Of a stretch of 64,000 nucleotides of DNA, positions 35,058 to 44,167 are shown one piece after another (position 1 is the first letter of the stretch; the number at the start of each line of letters is the position of its first letter). The notes under the pieces are model-generated. The model was not told the origin of the DNA and made no database searches. It saw only the letters and a program-made list of their open reading frames with translations. Source of the DNA: Halorubrum ruber (GTDB taxonomy: Archaea > Halobacteriota > Halobacteria > Halobacteriales > Haloferacaceae); assembly GCF_018228765.1 (NCBI RefSeq), contig NZ_CP073695.1, forward strand, positions 1,922,001-1,986,000. The letters run 5' to 3'. The translations under genes were made by a program, and so were the position numbers.

Positions 35058-35083
35058 TGTCGGTGTCCGCCGCATCCCTCGCC

Positions 35084-36856
35084 ATGGAACTCACATCGGT
35101 TCACGCGGCGCTGGTGCTGCTAGTGGTCGTCGGCGGGGCCGTCGGCGCCTCGTCGGTCGCCGACCTCGGGGGCGGGGAGTCGCTGACCGTCGAGGGGACT
35201 GACGCGGCGACGTCGCCCGACGGCGACGCCGCCTTCGAGGTCCGGACGACGCTCAACAACACCGGGTCGGCGAACGTCACGCGGACCGTCGCGCTCGTCG
35301 TCGAAGACGACGCGAACGCCTCGTTCACCGCGGACGAGCGGACGGTGACGCTGGCGCCGGGGGAGACCCGGCAGCTGACGCTGTCGGCCCCGCGGGACGC
35401 CCTGACCGCGGGGGAGTACGAGTACGCGCTCGACGACGAGACGGGGACGCTGGCGGCGGGGACGGTCGCGCTCGACCCCTCCGTCTTCGCCGTCTCCGAG
35501 GCCGACGCGGACCCGGTCGTCCGCGGGGATGAGGGCGCTGTCGCGGCGACCGTCGCCAACGACGGCGACTTCCGGGGGGTCCGAACCGTCGAACTGCGGC
35601 TGGACCGGGACGGCGACGGCGCGTTCGACGACGCCGAGACGGTCGCCACACGGTCGCCGACGCTGCGCCCCGGAGGGGAGGCGTCCGTGCGGTTCGCCGT
35701 CCCGACCGAGGAGCTCGAACCCGGGCGCTACGCCTACCGCGTCGAGGCGGCCGGCGGCGCGCGGGAGGGGACGCTCGTCGTCCACCGCCCCGCGAGCCTC
35801 CGCGTCGAGGCGGCGTCGATGACGACCGACGCCGTCCGCGGCGACCGGTTCGAGGGGTCGGTGACCCTGCGGAACGTCGGCGACGTCCCGGGCACCGAGA
35901 CGGTCCGCCTCGACGGCCCGACCGAGGCGTTCGGCTGGAACCGGACGGTGACGCTCGCCGGGAACGAGACGGCGGCGCTGTCGTTCGACGCCGCGACGGG
36001 CGGCCTCGACCGCGGGAACTACTCGGTCGCCGTCGCGACGGGGAACGACTCGGCCTCGGAGACGCTCCGCGTCCGGGAGAGCTTCCTCAAGGTCGCCGAC
36101 GTGGACGGATCGGAGTCGGCCGACGTGGACGACGACGTCGGGTTCACCGCGCGGGTGTCGAACATCGGTGACGCCGCGGCGAACGAGACCGTCGAACACC
36201 GCATCGATCTGGACGGAGACGACGACCCGGAGACGGTGACGGGCAACCGGACCGTGACCCTCGCCCCGGGTGAGCGGACGACGGTCGAATTCGCGATCGC
36301 CGCCGACGACCGCGAGCGGTTCACCGACCGCGACCTGCTCGGTACGCACGTCTACGGCGTGTACACCGAAGACACCAACGCGACCGGCGTCGTCGTCGTC
36401 CGCGACTACTACTCGGGCGGTGGCGGCTCCGACTCGTCGCCTTCCCCCTCCGACGAGGCCGAGACGGTCTCGAAGGACGCGATCACTCAGGAGAAGTACG
36501 GGCTCGACTACGACGAGGTCAGCGGCGAGACGGCCGAACAGGTCGACGAACTGTACGAGCGGCAGCCGTTCGCGAACGGGCTCGCCGTCACCGAGGTGCT
36601 GACTCGCGAGGAGATCGCGCGACAGGAGTTCGGGCTCGACGTCGAGCGGAACGACGACTTCGATTTCACGTCGATCGACGTCGAGACCCAACAGGAGATC
36701 GAAGCCGCCTTCGACGCGCAGTTCGAGTCCGGCGACGGGGACCGGATCGAGTCGTGGGACGAGCTGGCCCGCGCGGAGTTCAACAGCGAGTACGAGGCGC
36801 TCACGGAGAGCCAGCAGGCGACGATCCGAGAGCGGTACGACGAGCAGTTCGAGTGA
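35084..36856 (+). CDS. Secreted multi-domain CARDB-like protein
   Basis: A 590-residue exported protein. A Sec-type signal or N-terminal anchor (about residues 4-22, LVVVGGAVG) is followed by four beta-sandwich units of the CARDB/adhesion type, each with a pattern like RTVTLAPGETRQLTLSAP, up to about residue 445. A Gly/Ser/Pro linker and an acidic alpha-helical C-terminal domain complete it. It has about ten N-x-S/T sequons, so it is a candidate acceptor for the glycan made here. No PGF-CTERM or LPxTG-like tail is seen. The ATG 35084 was chosen by the 32-nt promoter spacing and because the signal peptide begins there. Confidence 0.82.
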   Translation: MELTSVHAALVLLVVVGGAVGASSVADLGGGESLTVEGTDAATSPDGDAAFEVRTTLNNTGSANVTRTVALVVEDDANASFTADERTVTLAPGETRQLTLSAPRDALTAGEYEYALDDETGTLAAGTVALDPSVFAVSEADADPVVRGDEGAVAATVANDGDFRGVRTVELRLDRDGDGAFDDAETVATRSPTLRPGGEASVRFAVPTEELEPGRYAYRVEAAGGAREGTLVVHRPASLRVEAASMTTDAVRGDRFEGSVTLRNVGDVPGTETVRLDGPTEAFGWNRTVTLAGNETAALSFDAATGGLDRGNYSVAVATGNDSASETLRVRESFLKVADVDGSESADVDDDVGFTARVSNIGDAAANETVEHRIDLDGDDDPETVTGNRTVTLAPGERTTVEFAIAADDRERFTDRDLLGTHVYGVYTEDTNATGVVVVRDYYSGGGGSDSSPSPSDEAETVSKDAITQEKYGLDYDEVSGETAEQVDELYERQPFANGLAVTEVLTREEIARQEFGLDVERNDDFDFTSIDVETQQEIEAAFDAQFESGDGDRIESWDELARAEFNSEYEALTESQQATIRERYDEQFE

Positions 36857-36923
36857 GCGCCACGGCGGTCTCGCGGACGCGGACCGCCCGTTACCACGAA
36901 TTAGCTGAGTTGCGGCGGATCGG

Positions 36924-38135
36924 TCATCGACCGTCGATCGCGGGCGTCTCGTCGGCGACCCGCGCTATTTCCTCCGACGGGACGCGGATCACGGACTCGA
37001 CGTCGCCGCGCGCGTTGAACGGGTTGACGAACAGGCCGAGCTCCTCGTCCGCCGCTAGGAACACGTACGTGCTCGCGGTCGGGACGCCCGGCACCCGCGC
37101 GCCGAGCGGCCGGCGCCGCGGGAAGGCGGCGAGCTCGTACCACTCCTCGTACGCCGAGGCGGAGGAGGCGACCAGCACCCGCGCAGCGTCGCCGCTGCGG
37201 TTCCCCCGGCCCTCGGGCGCGGTGCTGTCGGCGCCGACCTCGGCGGCGGTCGCGACCGCGACCCAGCGCTTGCCGTCGACCGGCAGCGTCGCGGCGTAGT
37301 AGGCGGAGGCGTCGGTCCGCCCGACCGTGATGGGGTCAGCCGATCCCCCACGGTCCAGCCGGAGGAGCTCGACGGACGAGGCGTACGAGCAGTCCATCCC
37401 CCACACCACCGACGAGGGGGTGAACGCAAGGCCGACCGCCCGCCACCGCTGGCTGCCGGTCCCCGCGCGGACGAACTCGTCGCCGTCGATCGTCCCCACT
37501 GCGCTCTCGTCGTCGGCGTCGCCCGACGTCGCCCACAGGTCGCCGCCGTACGGGTCGCTGAAGACGCCGTGGAAGTGGCGGACCGCGGTCGTCTCGACGC
37601 GCGTCTCCCACGTCCGGCCGCCGTCCCCGCTCCGGAGGATCCGGGCCGGGTCGTCGCCGAGCGTGTACTCGGCGAGGTAGACGTCGCCGCCGTGGAGACA
37701 GAGGGAGGTCGGGAGGACGCCCATCGGGCCGGAGGAGTCGGGGAGGCGGTACACGGGCGCCCACGAACGCCCGTCGTCGCCGGAGCGGAACACGCGGTGC
37801 CCAACCGTCGCGAGCAGCGCGTCGCCGCGCAGCGGCCACAGGTTCGTCGTCGTCCACGAGCCGACGAGCGGGCGCAAGAGCCCCTTCGCGAGCCGCCCGT
37901 GTCGGAGCCGGAACGCGGCGTCCGCGCCGCCCTCCGGGGTCGGGAGCGTCCCGAGCGTCACGCGGCCAGCGCCCGGCGTCCAGGCGCCGACCGTCCGCCC
38001 GCGCGTCCAGTAGAGCCGCCCGTCGCGGACCCCGGCGACCCGCGCCTCCGTGCCGAGGCCGAGCGGCTCGCCCCGGGCGGCGATCCCGTTCCCGGTCGTC
38101 GGATCCGCGTCGGTTCGGTCCATCGGCGGGGTCAC
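36924..38135 (-). CDS. BNR-type beta-propeller protein without signal peptide
   Basis: A 403-residue protein with several Asp-box/BNR-like motifs: RSGDDGRSWAPVYRLPD and RSGDGGRTWETRVE are the clearest. This suggests a sialidase-like propeller. No signal peptide or membrane helix is visible, so it is probably cytoplasmic. Starts with GTG at 38135, overlapping the oxidoreductase stop (GTGA). The coupled partner is a sugar oxidoreductase, so it may bind the same sugar or glycan. Function unknown. Confidence 0.75.
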   Translation of the reverse strand: MTPPMDRTDADPTTGNGIAARGEPLGLGTEARVAGVRDGRLYWTRGRTVGAWTPGAGRVTLGTLPTPEGGADAAFRLRHGRLAKGLLRPLVGSWTTTNLWPLRGDALLATVGHRVFRSGDDGRSWAPVYRLPDSSGPMGVLPTSLCLHGGDVYLAEYTLGDDPARILRSGDGGRTWETRVETTAVRHFHGVFSDPYGGDLWATSGDADDESAVGTIDGDEFVRAGTGSQRWRAVGLAFTPSSVVWGMDCSYASSVELLRLDRGGSADPITVGRTDASAYYAATLPVDGKRWVAVATAAEVGADSTAPEGRGNRSGDAARVLVASSASAYEEWYELAAFPRRRPLGARVPGVPTASTYVFLAADEELGLFVNPFNARGDVESVIRVPSEEIARVADETPAIDGR

Positions 38136-39400
38136 CGGTCGGGGGCGGACTCCCCGTTCGGGTCGCCCGCGTCCCTGCCGTCGTCCGCGTCCCTGCCGTC
38201 GTCTGCGTCCCTTCCGCCGTCAGCGGCGGCAGGCGCGGGTTCGACCGCCGCGTCCTCCGAATCCGGGCCGAGCCGCCCCGAGTCGATCATGGCGACGAGC
38301 GGGTTGTCGTCGATCTCGAGCGGGAGGTCGACCCGCCCGCCGCGCCGCGTCGACTCCCAGGCGGCGAACACCACCTCCGTCGCGCGGAGCGCGTTCCGCC
38401 CGGAGAGCTCGGGCTCTTCGCCCGTCCGTAACCCCTCTACCGCGTCGGCGACCGCGCGCTCGATGAACACCGGCGACTCGCGGTCCGCCGTCGAGAGCAG
38501 CGGCACCCGGTTGCGGACCTTCTCCAGCGCGGCGCCGAGGTACCCCGGAGAGTCGCGGCCGTGGAGGTTCTCCCCGTCCGTATCGACAGTCGTCCACGTC
38601 CCGTCGTCCGTCCGGTAGCGCAGCGTCGGCCCGTCGTCGACGCCGAGTTCGACGACGCCGTCGGCGCCGACGAGCCGGAGGTAACACGCCCCCGGGGGCC
38701 TGGAGTCGCCGGTCGTGGCGAGCCCGAACGTCCCGTCCTCGTAGCGCCACTGGACGAGCGCCTGCGTGGCGTTCGGCGTCCCGAACCAGACGTTCTCCGC
38801 CCGGTAGTCGACCTGCGCGGCGACCCACTCCACGTCGGCCTCGTCGACGAAGTACTGACAGAGGTCGACCTGATGGATGCCGGCGTCGAACAGCGTCTCG
38901 CCGGCGAACTCCAGCCGCCGCAGCGGCCCGACCTCGCCGTTCTCGACCAGCCGCTTCGCCTTGCGGAACGGCGCGCCGAACCGGCGCTGGTGGTTGACCG
39001 TGAGCTGGACATCGGCGTCGTCGCACGCGCGGACCATCGCCCGGCAGTCCGCCCACGTGTCCGCCATCGGCTTCTCGCAGTGGACGCCGTCGACGACCCC
39101 GCTCTCGGCGCAGTCGACGACGATCTCGGCGTGGATCCCGGGCGGGACGCAGACGCTCACGAGGTCGGGCTCGACGGCGGCGAGCATCGCCTCGTACTCC
39201 TCGTAGGCGGCGTCCGCCCCGAGGTCGAACGTCCGGGCGAACGCCGCCCCGTTCTCGGGGACGATGTCCGCGCAGGCGACGAGTTCGCACTCCGGGTTGC
39301 TCGCGTAGGCGCGTCCGTGCCGGTACCCCATCGCGTAGCCGTCTCGACCGGGATCCTCGGGGTCGGGGCCCGTGCCGATGACCGCGACGTCGTAGACCAT
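38132..39400 (-). CDS. Gfo/Idh/MocA oxidoreductase with repeat tail
   Basis: A 422-residue NAD(P)-dependent sugar oxidoreductase. VAVIGTGPDPEDPGRDGYAM is a modified Rossmann entry with an insertion, VHCEKPMADTWADC contains the EKP motif, and ETLFDAGIHQVDLCQYF supplies the active-site His. The C-terminus has an acidic tail with GRDADD repeated three times. Substrate unknown. Probable first gene of a two-gene operon with the propeller protein. Confidence 0.84.
   Translation of the reverse strand: MVYDVAVIGTGPDPEDPGRDGYAMGYRHGRAYASNPECELVACADIVPENGAAFARTFDLGADAAYEEYEAMLAAVEPDLVSVCVPPGIHAEIVVDCAESGVVDGVHCEKPMADTWADCRAMVRACDDADVQLTVNHQRRFGAPFRKAKRLVENGEVGPLRRLEFAGETLFDAGIHQVDLCQYFVDEADVEWVAAQVDYRAENVWFGTPNATQALVQWRYEDGTFGLATTGDSRPPGACYLRLVGADGVVELGVDDGPTLRYRTDDGTWTTVDTDGENLHGRDSPGYLGAALEKVRNRVPLLSTADRESPVFIERAVADAVEGLRTGEEPELSGRNALRATEVVFAAWESTRRGGRVDLPLEIDDNPLVAMIDSGRLGPDSEDAAVEPAPAAADGGRDADDGRDADDGRDAGDPNGESAPDR
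38169..38222. repeat. 18-bp tandem repeat x3 at the 3' end of the oxidoreductase gene
   Basis: Units 38169-38186, 38187-38204 and 38205-38222; the first two differ at one base, the third is more diverged. They encode the DADDGR tail repeat. Confidence 0.85.
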
Positions 39401-39429
39401 GTCGCCCGGAGAACGCCGACGCCGTCCAA

Positions 39430-39447
39430 AGAGTATAGACCGCCTAC
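39430..39447 (-). promoter_or_regulatory. Bipartite promoter-like element for the oxidoreductase/propeller operon
   Basis: GTAG-N8-TACTCT on the minus strand. T at 39435 is 35 nt from ATG 39400. A weaker member of the set. Confidence 0.45.
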
Positions 39448-39494
39448 CCCCGCGGCCCCGTGCTAACTCGGCGGATCGGCGGCGGACGCCCCCG

Positions 39495-39512
39495 GTACGG
39501 CTCACATAACAA
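39495..39512 (+). promoter_or_regulatory. Bipartite promoter element for the GT2 gene at 39.5 kb
   Basis: GTAC-N8-TAACAA. T at 39507 is exactly 32 nt before GTG 39539. An ATG at 39512 lies inside the box and would give a longer protein. Confidence 0.65.
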
Positions 39513-39538
39513 TGTCCGTCGTCGCGGACGCTCCCGGT

Positions 39539-40510
39539 GTGGCTCCCCAATCCGATCCGCCGACCCCCGACCGCGCAGGCGCGGACGCGAGCGACGCCGA
39601 TCTCCCGTTCGTCTCGGTCGTGATCCCGGTGTACAACGACCCGGAAGGGATCCGGGCGACGATCGACGCGCTGCGCAGGCAGACGTTTCCCGCGTCCGGG
39701 TACGAGGTGATCGTCGCGGACAACGGGTCGACGGACGAGACGCGCGACGTCGTCGAGGGGTACCTGGAGGCGTTCGACGGGCTCCGGCTCGTCGTCGAGG
39801 ACGAGGTTCAGGGCTCGTACGCCGCCCGCAACGCGGGGATCGCCGCCGCGACGGGGGAGGTGATCGCCTTCGTCGACGCCGACATGATCGTCGACCCCGA
39901 CTGGGTCGGCGCCGTGGCGTGGCGGATGGCGCGGACGGACGCCGACTACCTCGCCTGCGACGTCCGGCTGTTCACGCCCGGCGACGAGGGGGTCGTGGCC
40001 GAGTACAACCGGCGCAACGACCTCCACGTCGAGCGGTTCGTCGCGGAGCTCTCGTTCGCGCCGACCTGCTGTCTGGTCGTGCGGCGGTCGCTCCTCGCGG
40101 ACGTCGGCGGCTTCGACTCCCGGCTTCAGTCCGGCGGGGACTACGAGTTCGGCAACCGCGTCGCGGCGAGCGGCCGCGACCTCGAGTACGCGTCGGACAT
40201 CGCCATGTACCACCCAACGCGGACGACGCTCGGCGCGCTGCTCCGGAAGTCGCGGCGGGTCGGTCGCGGGAAGACGCAGCTCCGCCGGTACTACCCCGAC
40301 CGCTACGGGCGACCGCTCTTCGCCGCGCTTAACCCGGCCGCGTTCCTGCCGCCGCGACCGAGCTTCATGCGGCGCTCCGTCCGCGGCTGGAACGACCTCT
40401 CCGCGCGGCGACAGGTCGTCTTCCTCCTCGTGAGCTACATCGCGTCGCTCGCGAAGGCGTACGGGCAGCTGCTCGAACTGGCGTCACCCACCGAGACGGG
40501 CGCCGAGTAG
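39539..40510 (+). CDS. GT2 family glycosyltransferase
   Basis: A 323-residue GT-A enzyme (332 from the ATG at 39512). SVVIPVYNDPEGIRATIDAL opens the domain. VIVADNGSTDETRD, YAARNAGIAAATGEVIAFVD and the DxD ADMIVDPDW follow, and the acceptor-side motif is GGFDSRLQSGGDYEFG. The tail is basic and lightly hydrophobic. It probably adds a sugar to the lipid-linked glycan. The GTG start is chosen on promoter spacing and because codons 1-9 of the longer form add only low-complexity sequence. Confidence 0.88.
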   Translation: MAPQSDPPTPDRAGADASDADLPFVSVVIPVYNDPEGIRATIDALRRQTFPASGYEVIVADNGSTDETRDVVEGYLEAFDGLRLVVEDEVQGSYAARNAGIAAATGEVIAFVDADMIVDPDWVGAVAWRMARTDADYLACDVRLFTPGDEGVVAEYNRRNDLHVERFVAELSFAPTCCLVVRRSLLADVGGFDSRLQSGGDYEFGNRVAASGRDLEYASDIAMYHPTRTTLGALLRKSRRVGRGKTQLRRYYPDRYGRPLFAALNPAAFLPPRPSFMRRSVRGWNDLSARRQVVFLLVSYIASLAKAYGQLLELASPTETGAE

Positions 40511-40626
40511 CGGACTCGACCGCAAAAAGCGAACGCTCGACCGAAACGCGATCCGACCGCCGACCGAGATTCGGTCGTCGAAGACGGCAGCCCACCGGAG
40601 TTCGGTCGTCGAAGCCGGCCGCCGCG

Positions 40627-40860
40627 TTACTCCTCTGCCGCTCCGTCCGCTCGGAACGCCTCGACGCCCGGGAGCTCGGAGACGCCCTCGTGTTGGCCGA
40701 CGTACTCGGCGGCCGCGGTCGCGTCCGCGAACGCCGCCTCGTCCGGGTACTCGCGGACGGTCAGGACGCGCCCGTCCTCGACGGCGAACACGATCTCCAC
40801 GGACCCGTCGTCGTGTCGGTACTCCGCGGCCTTCCTCGCCGAGTCGGCTGGCTCTTCCAT
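40627..40860 (-). CDS. Small conserved acidic protein
   Basis: A 77-residue soluble protein with an alpha/beta pattern (EIVFAVEDGRVLTVREYP then helices). No motif recognised; haloarchaeal small proteins of this composition are common. It lies alone between the GT2 gene and another small gene on the same strand. Coding is supported by codon bias and by its sensible hydrophobic pattern. Confidence 0.6.
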   Translation of the reverse strand: MEEPADSARKAAEYRHDDGSVEIVFAVEDGRVLTVREYPDEAAFADATAAAEYVGQHEGVSELPGVEAFRADGAAEE

Positions 40861-40942
40861 CTCTTTCCCGGACGCGCGTCACGGCCTTACCCGTTTCGCC
40901 CGGACTCGGCTCGACGCGTCAGATTCTCGCCGGCGCCCGAGC

Positions 40943-41161
40943 CTACCTCTCGTCGAGCAGGTCCGCCACGTCCGCCGGCGCGGCCACGACGAACGCCTCC
41001 TCGCGGAGCAGCTCCTCGTCCCCGGGCAGGTAGAGGAACTTCTCCGAGTCGACGCCGGCCGCCCGGATCCGCTCCCACTCGTCGAGCTCGTAGCCGAGGT
41101 CTTCGCCCCCGGGATCGTCGGGCTGCGCCTCCCACTCGCCTTCGAGCGAGCTTCGGGTCAC
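40943..41161 (-). CDS. Small acidic protein of unknown function
   Basis: A 72-residue acidic protein (LEGEWEAQPDDPGGEDLGYE, then LDEWERIRAAG). No family recognised. The composition and codon use are those of a real haloarchaeal gene, but it is short. It ends 82 bp upstream of the next small gene on the same strand. Confidence 0.5.
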   Translation of the reverse strand: MTRSSLEGEWEAQPDDPGGEDLGYELDEWERIRAAGVDSEKFLYLPGDEELLREEAFVVAAPADVADLLDER

Positions 41162-41293
41162 CGCGCTTCCCTCCGGTCGCTCCGTGGCGTCGCGGTCGCC
41201 GCGGCAGTACAGCCGCGACGCCGGTCGGTCGACGCGTCGCTGCGGTCCCGATGCCGGTCAGTCGTCGGACCGTTCAGGTGCGCTCCCATCGGG

Positions 41294-44167
41294 TCACCTC
41301 CGGAAGGTGAGCGAGGCGTCGCCGTCGACGCGCATCCGCACGACGTCGCCGGAGAAGCCGAACGTGTCGCGGTCGTCCGCGACCGTCCCGCTGGCGACCG
41401 CGCCGTCGGCGGCATCCGCCGCCTCGGCGCCCCAGCCGCCGTCGCGCTTCGCGACCGCTCCCGTCGTCTCGACGAGGTAGCTCGCCTCGGCGCCGTCGCC
41501 GACGACGACCAGCTCGTGCGGGAGGTCGTCGGCGTCGGCGTCGAGCGCGTCGGGGTCGACCCGCTCGCCGTCGACCCGCACGACCGGGTCGCCGTCCGTC
41601 TGGAAGTTGGTGAACTCGCCGGTGACCTCGTAGGAGTCGATCCCGCCCTCGACCTGGCCGGTGACGGTCGCCCCGTCGATCGCGTCGCTCTCGTTCGCAC
41701 GGTCGCCGGGCTCGACGGTCCCGTCCGTGCCGAACGTGTACGCGAGGCGGTCGCTCGTGTGGCTCCCGTCGACCTCGACGAGGCGCGCGGTCGAGACGAG
41801 CTCGTCCGGGTCGACCGGCTCGCCGTCCAGCCGGACCTCGGCGTCGGCGCCGATCTCGAACGCCGTGAACGCGCCGGCGACCTCGTAGGAGTCGATCCCG
41901 CCCTCGACTAGGCCGGTGACGGTCGATCCGTCGATCTCGTCGCTCTCGTTGGCGCGGTCGCCGGGCGCGACGCTCCCGTCCACGGTGAACGAGTAGTCGA
42001 TCCGGTCGTACGTGGCGCTCCCGTCGACGACGAGCGTCTGGGCGTCGCTCGCCTCGTCGGTGGTGTCGTCGTCGGTCGAGCCGTCGTCGGTCGCGTCCCC
42101 GTCGTCCGCGGACGGAGAGTCCTCGGTGTCGTCGCTCGACTCGTCCGTCTCGCCGTCCGATTCGCCCGTCTCGTCACTCGACTCGTCCGTCTCGCCGTCC
42201 GATTCCTCGGTCTCGCTCTCCGTCTCCTCGACGACGAGCTCCGCCGGGTCGACCGGATCGCCGTCCAGCCGCACCTCGGCGTCCCCGTCGACCTCGAACG
42301 CGGTGAACTCCCCGGTCACCCAGAAGGAGTCGATCCCCCCCTCGACCTGCCCCTCGACGCTCGCGCCGTCGATCTCGTCGTTCTCGTTGGCGCGGGGGCC
42401 CGGGTCGACGGTCCCGTCCGTCGCGAACGCGTACGCGATCCGGTCGCTCGTGTGGCCGCCGTCGATCACGAGCTCCAGGCCTCCGTCCGGGCCGGTCGGT
42501 GCGTCGTCGTCGGTCGTGTCGTCCGTCTCGTCGGTCGTGGTGTCTTCGGTCTCCTCGGAGTCGCTCGTCGACCCCGACGACGCCGGCTCGGGGTCCGGGA
42601 GCGGACACGACCCCTCCCGCGTTATCGACGACGTCGACGCCGTCGAGTTCTCGAAGGTGACCTCCGTCCCGGTGACGTCGATGGTCGAGTCCTCGACGAC
42701 GCCGTCGTCCGAGTCGACGAAGTTGATCCCGTCGCGGCTCGACCCGGACTGGTGGACACAGCAGTTCCGGACGACGGAGCCGTCCGCGCCGACGATCCGG
42801 ACCGCCTCCCGGCCGGACGCGGACCCGGTAATGCTGACGTCCTCCAGCCGGACCCAGTGGGGTTCCGGCGGCGTCTCCTGCCACTCGCGCCAGTCGATCG
42901 CGCCGGGGCGCCCTCGGCGGACCGCCCACATTCCGTCGACGTCCGTGCGGATGCGGGTGTTCTCGACCGAGAGGCTCCGCCCCTGCGGCGAGACGTTCAC
43001 GAGGGCGATCCCGTTCGGGGCGTTCCGCGCCACGAGCTCGCAGTCGCGGACCGCCGCGCCCGCCGGGATCGACTCGGCGCCCTCCAGCTGAACGCCCTGT
43101 TCGACCTGGACGCCGCGCATCCCGAACCCGGACCCGGTGTCCTCGATCTCCGGGCCGGTGTACTTCTCGAAGTCGACCTCGACCGTACAGTTCTCGACGT
43201 AGCTCCCCTCGCCGCCGATCCGGACGTTCGAGGCGTTGTTGTTGAGGAAGTAGCTGTCGACGATCTCCACCTGCCCGGGCGTCCGCGAGCTGTACGTGCC
43301 GTTGTTGCCGAACTCGCGGAAGTCGCACCCCTCGATCCGGACGGTCCCCTTGTTCGTCCAGCCGACCCAGACGCCGATCCGACCGTTGCCGCCCGCGTAC
43401 CCGTCCACCCGGGAGCCCTTCTTCGCGACCGCGTCGCGCAGGACCCCGCGGCCGTCCTCGTCCGTGATCCCGAGCAGGAACGCGCTGACCTGCCCGGAGT
43501 TATCGGTGAGCCCGCGGCCGAGGAACTCCACGTCCTCGATGTGGAACCGGCTCCGACACCGGAGCCGGATCCCGGTCGTCGTCCCGTCGGCGCGCATGTC
43601 GACGTCGACGTTCTCGATCAGCACGTCGTCCGGCACCGGGTCGTAGTTGAACAGGAACCCCGTGTACCCCGTCTCGGGGACGAACCGGACGTCGCCCTCG
43701 CCGAGGACGCCGACGCGGTCGGCGTCGACTTCGAACTCCCCGTCGAACAGGTAGTCGCCCTCGGGGAACCGCACCAGTGTCCCTTCGGTCAGCGCGTCGT
43801 CGAGTCGGCCGTTCACCGGCTCGGTTCCGGAGGGGTCGAGTCCGAGGTCGTCGACCGCGTCGAGTACACGGTCGAACGCGATCCCGTGGCGGGTCGTCCC
43901 CTCGGCCGCGGTCGCGCCGGCCGACCCGGCGGCGACAGCCGCCGCGGCCGTCCCGGCCAGCTTCAGGTAGCCGCGCCGGTCCAGCAGCCGACCGTCGTCG
44001 CCGTCCGGCTCGTCGCCCCCGGCCCGGTCGCCGTCGTCGCCAGGCTCCGCACCGCCGAGCCGAGCGCCGTCACCCGGTTCGTCGCCCGCGTAATCATCTC
44101 CTACCGAGGTTGGATCGTCGTAATCGTCTCCTACTGTGCGGTCGTCCGGTGTCCGTTTCTTGGACAT
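41294..44167 (-). CDS. Secreted Tat-dependent right-handed beta-helix protein with C-terminal repeats
   Basis: A 957-residue surface or secreted protein. An acidic N-terminal extension of 60 residues precedes the Tat motif DRRGYLKLAG (Arg64, Arg65) and an Ala-rich core. Residues about 95-530 form a parallel beta-helix with regular turns such as NKGTVRIEGCDFREFGNNG and GEGSYVENCTVE. Then come four copies of an about 75-residue module with core DRIAYAFATDGTVDPG and AEVRLDGDPVDPAELV, two of them separated by a Glu/Ser/Asp/Thr linker. It may bind or process the surface polysaccharide. A paralogue of the helix part is at 44486-46210. Confidence 0.85.
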   Translation of the reverse strand: MSKKRTPDDRTVGDDYDDPTSVGDDYAGDEPGDGARLGGAEPGDDGDRAGGDEPDGDDGRLLDRRGYLKLAGTAAAAVAAGSAGATAAEGTTRHGIAFDRVLDAVDDLGLDPSGTEPVNGRLDDALTEGTLVRFPEGDYLFDGEFEVDADRVGVLGEGDVRFVPETGYTGFLFNYDPVPDDVLIENVDVDMRADGTTTGIRLRCRSRFHIEDVEFLGRGLTDNSGQVSAFLLGITDEDGRGVLRDAVAKKGSRVDGYAGGNGRIGVWVGWTNKGTVRIEGCDFREFGNNGTYSSRTPGQVEIVDSYFLNNNASNVRIGGEGSYVENCTVEVDFEKYTGPEIEDTGSGFGMRGVQVEQGVQLEGAESIPAGAAVRDCELVARNAPNGIALVNVSPQGRSLSVENTRIRTDVDGMWAVRRGRPGAIDWREWQETPPEPHWVRLEDVSITGSASGREAVRIVGADGSVVRNCCVHQSGSSRDGINFVDSDDGVVEDSTIDVTGTEVTFENSTASTSSITREGSCPLPDPEPASSGSTSDSEETEDTTTDETDDTTDDDAPTGPDGGLELVIDGGHTSDRIAYAFATDGTVDPGPRANENDEIDGASVEGQVEGGIDSFWVTGEFTAFEVDGDAEVRLDGDPVDPAELVVEETESETEESDGETDESSDETGESDGETDESSDDTEDSPSADDGDATDDGSTDDDTTDEASDAQTLVVDGSATYDRIDYSFTVDGSVAPGDRANESDEIDGSTVTGLVEGGIDSYEVAGAFTAFEIGADAEVRLDGEPVDPDELVSTARLVEVDGSHTSDRLAYTFGTDGTVEPGDRANESDAIDGATVTGQVEGGIDSYEVTGEFTNFQTDGDPVVRVDGERVDPDALDADADDLPHELVVVGDGAEASYLVETTGAVAKRDGGWGAEAADAADGAVASGTVADDRDTFGFSGDVVRMRVDGDASLTFRR

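Noticed and set aside
35042-35059. The recurring TAACAATG as a translation start or ribosome-binding signal
   Set aside because: Its ATG is in frame with the downstream gene in some cases but not at 50766, and it is replaced by AAA, GAA or ACC elsewhere. The fixed distance is to a start codon about 27 nt downstream, so a promoter box is the better reading.
32555-36856. A single 1433-codon open frame through the aminotransferase and oxidoreductase region into the CARDB-like gene
   Set aside because: The first 840 codons are the antisense of well-supported minus-strand genes. Only the part from 35084, with a signal peptide and promoter, is a gene.
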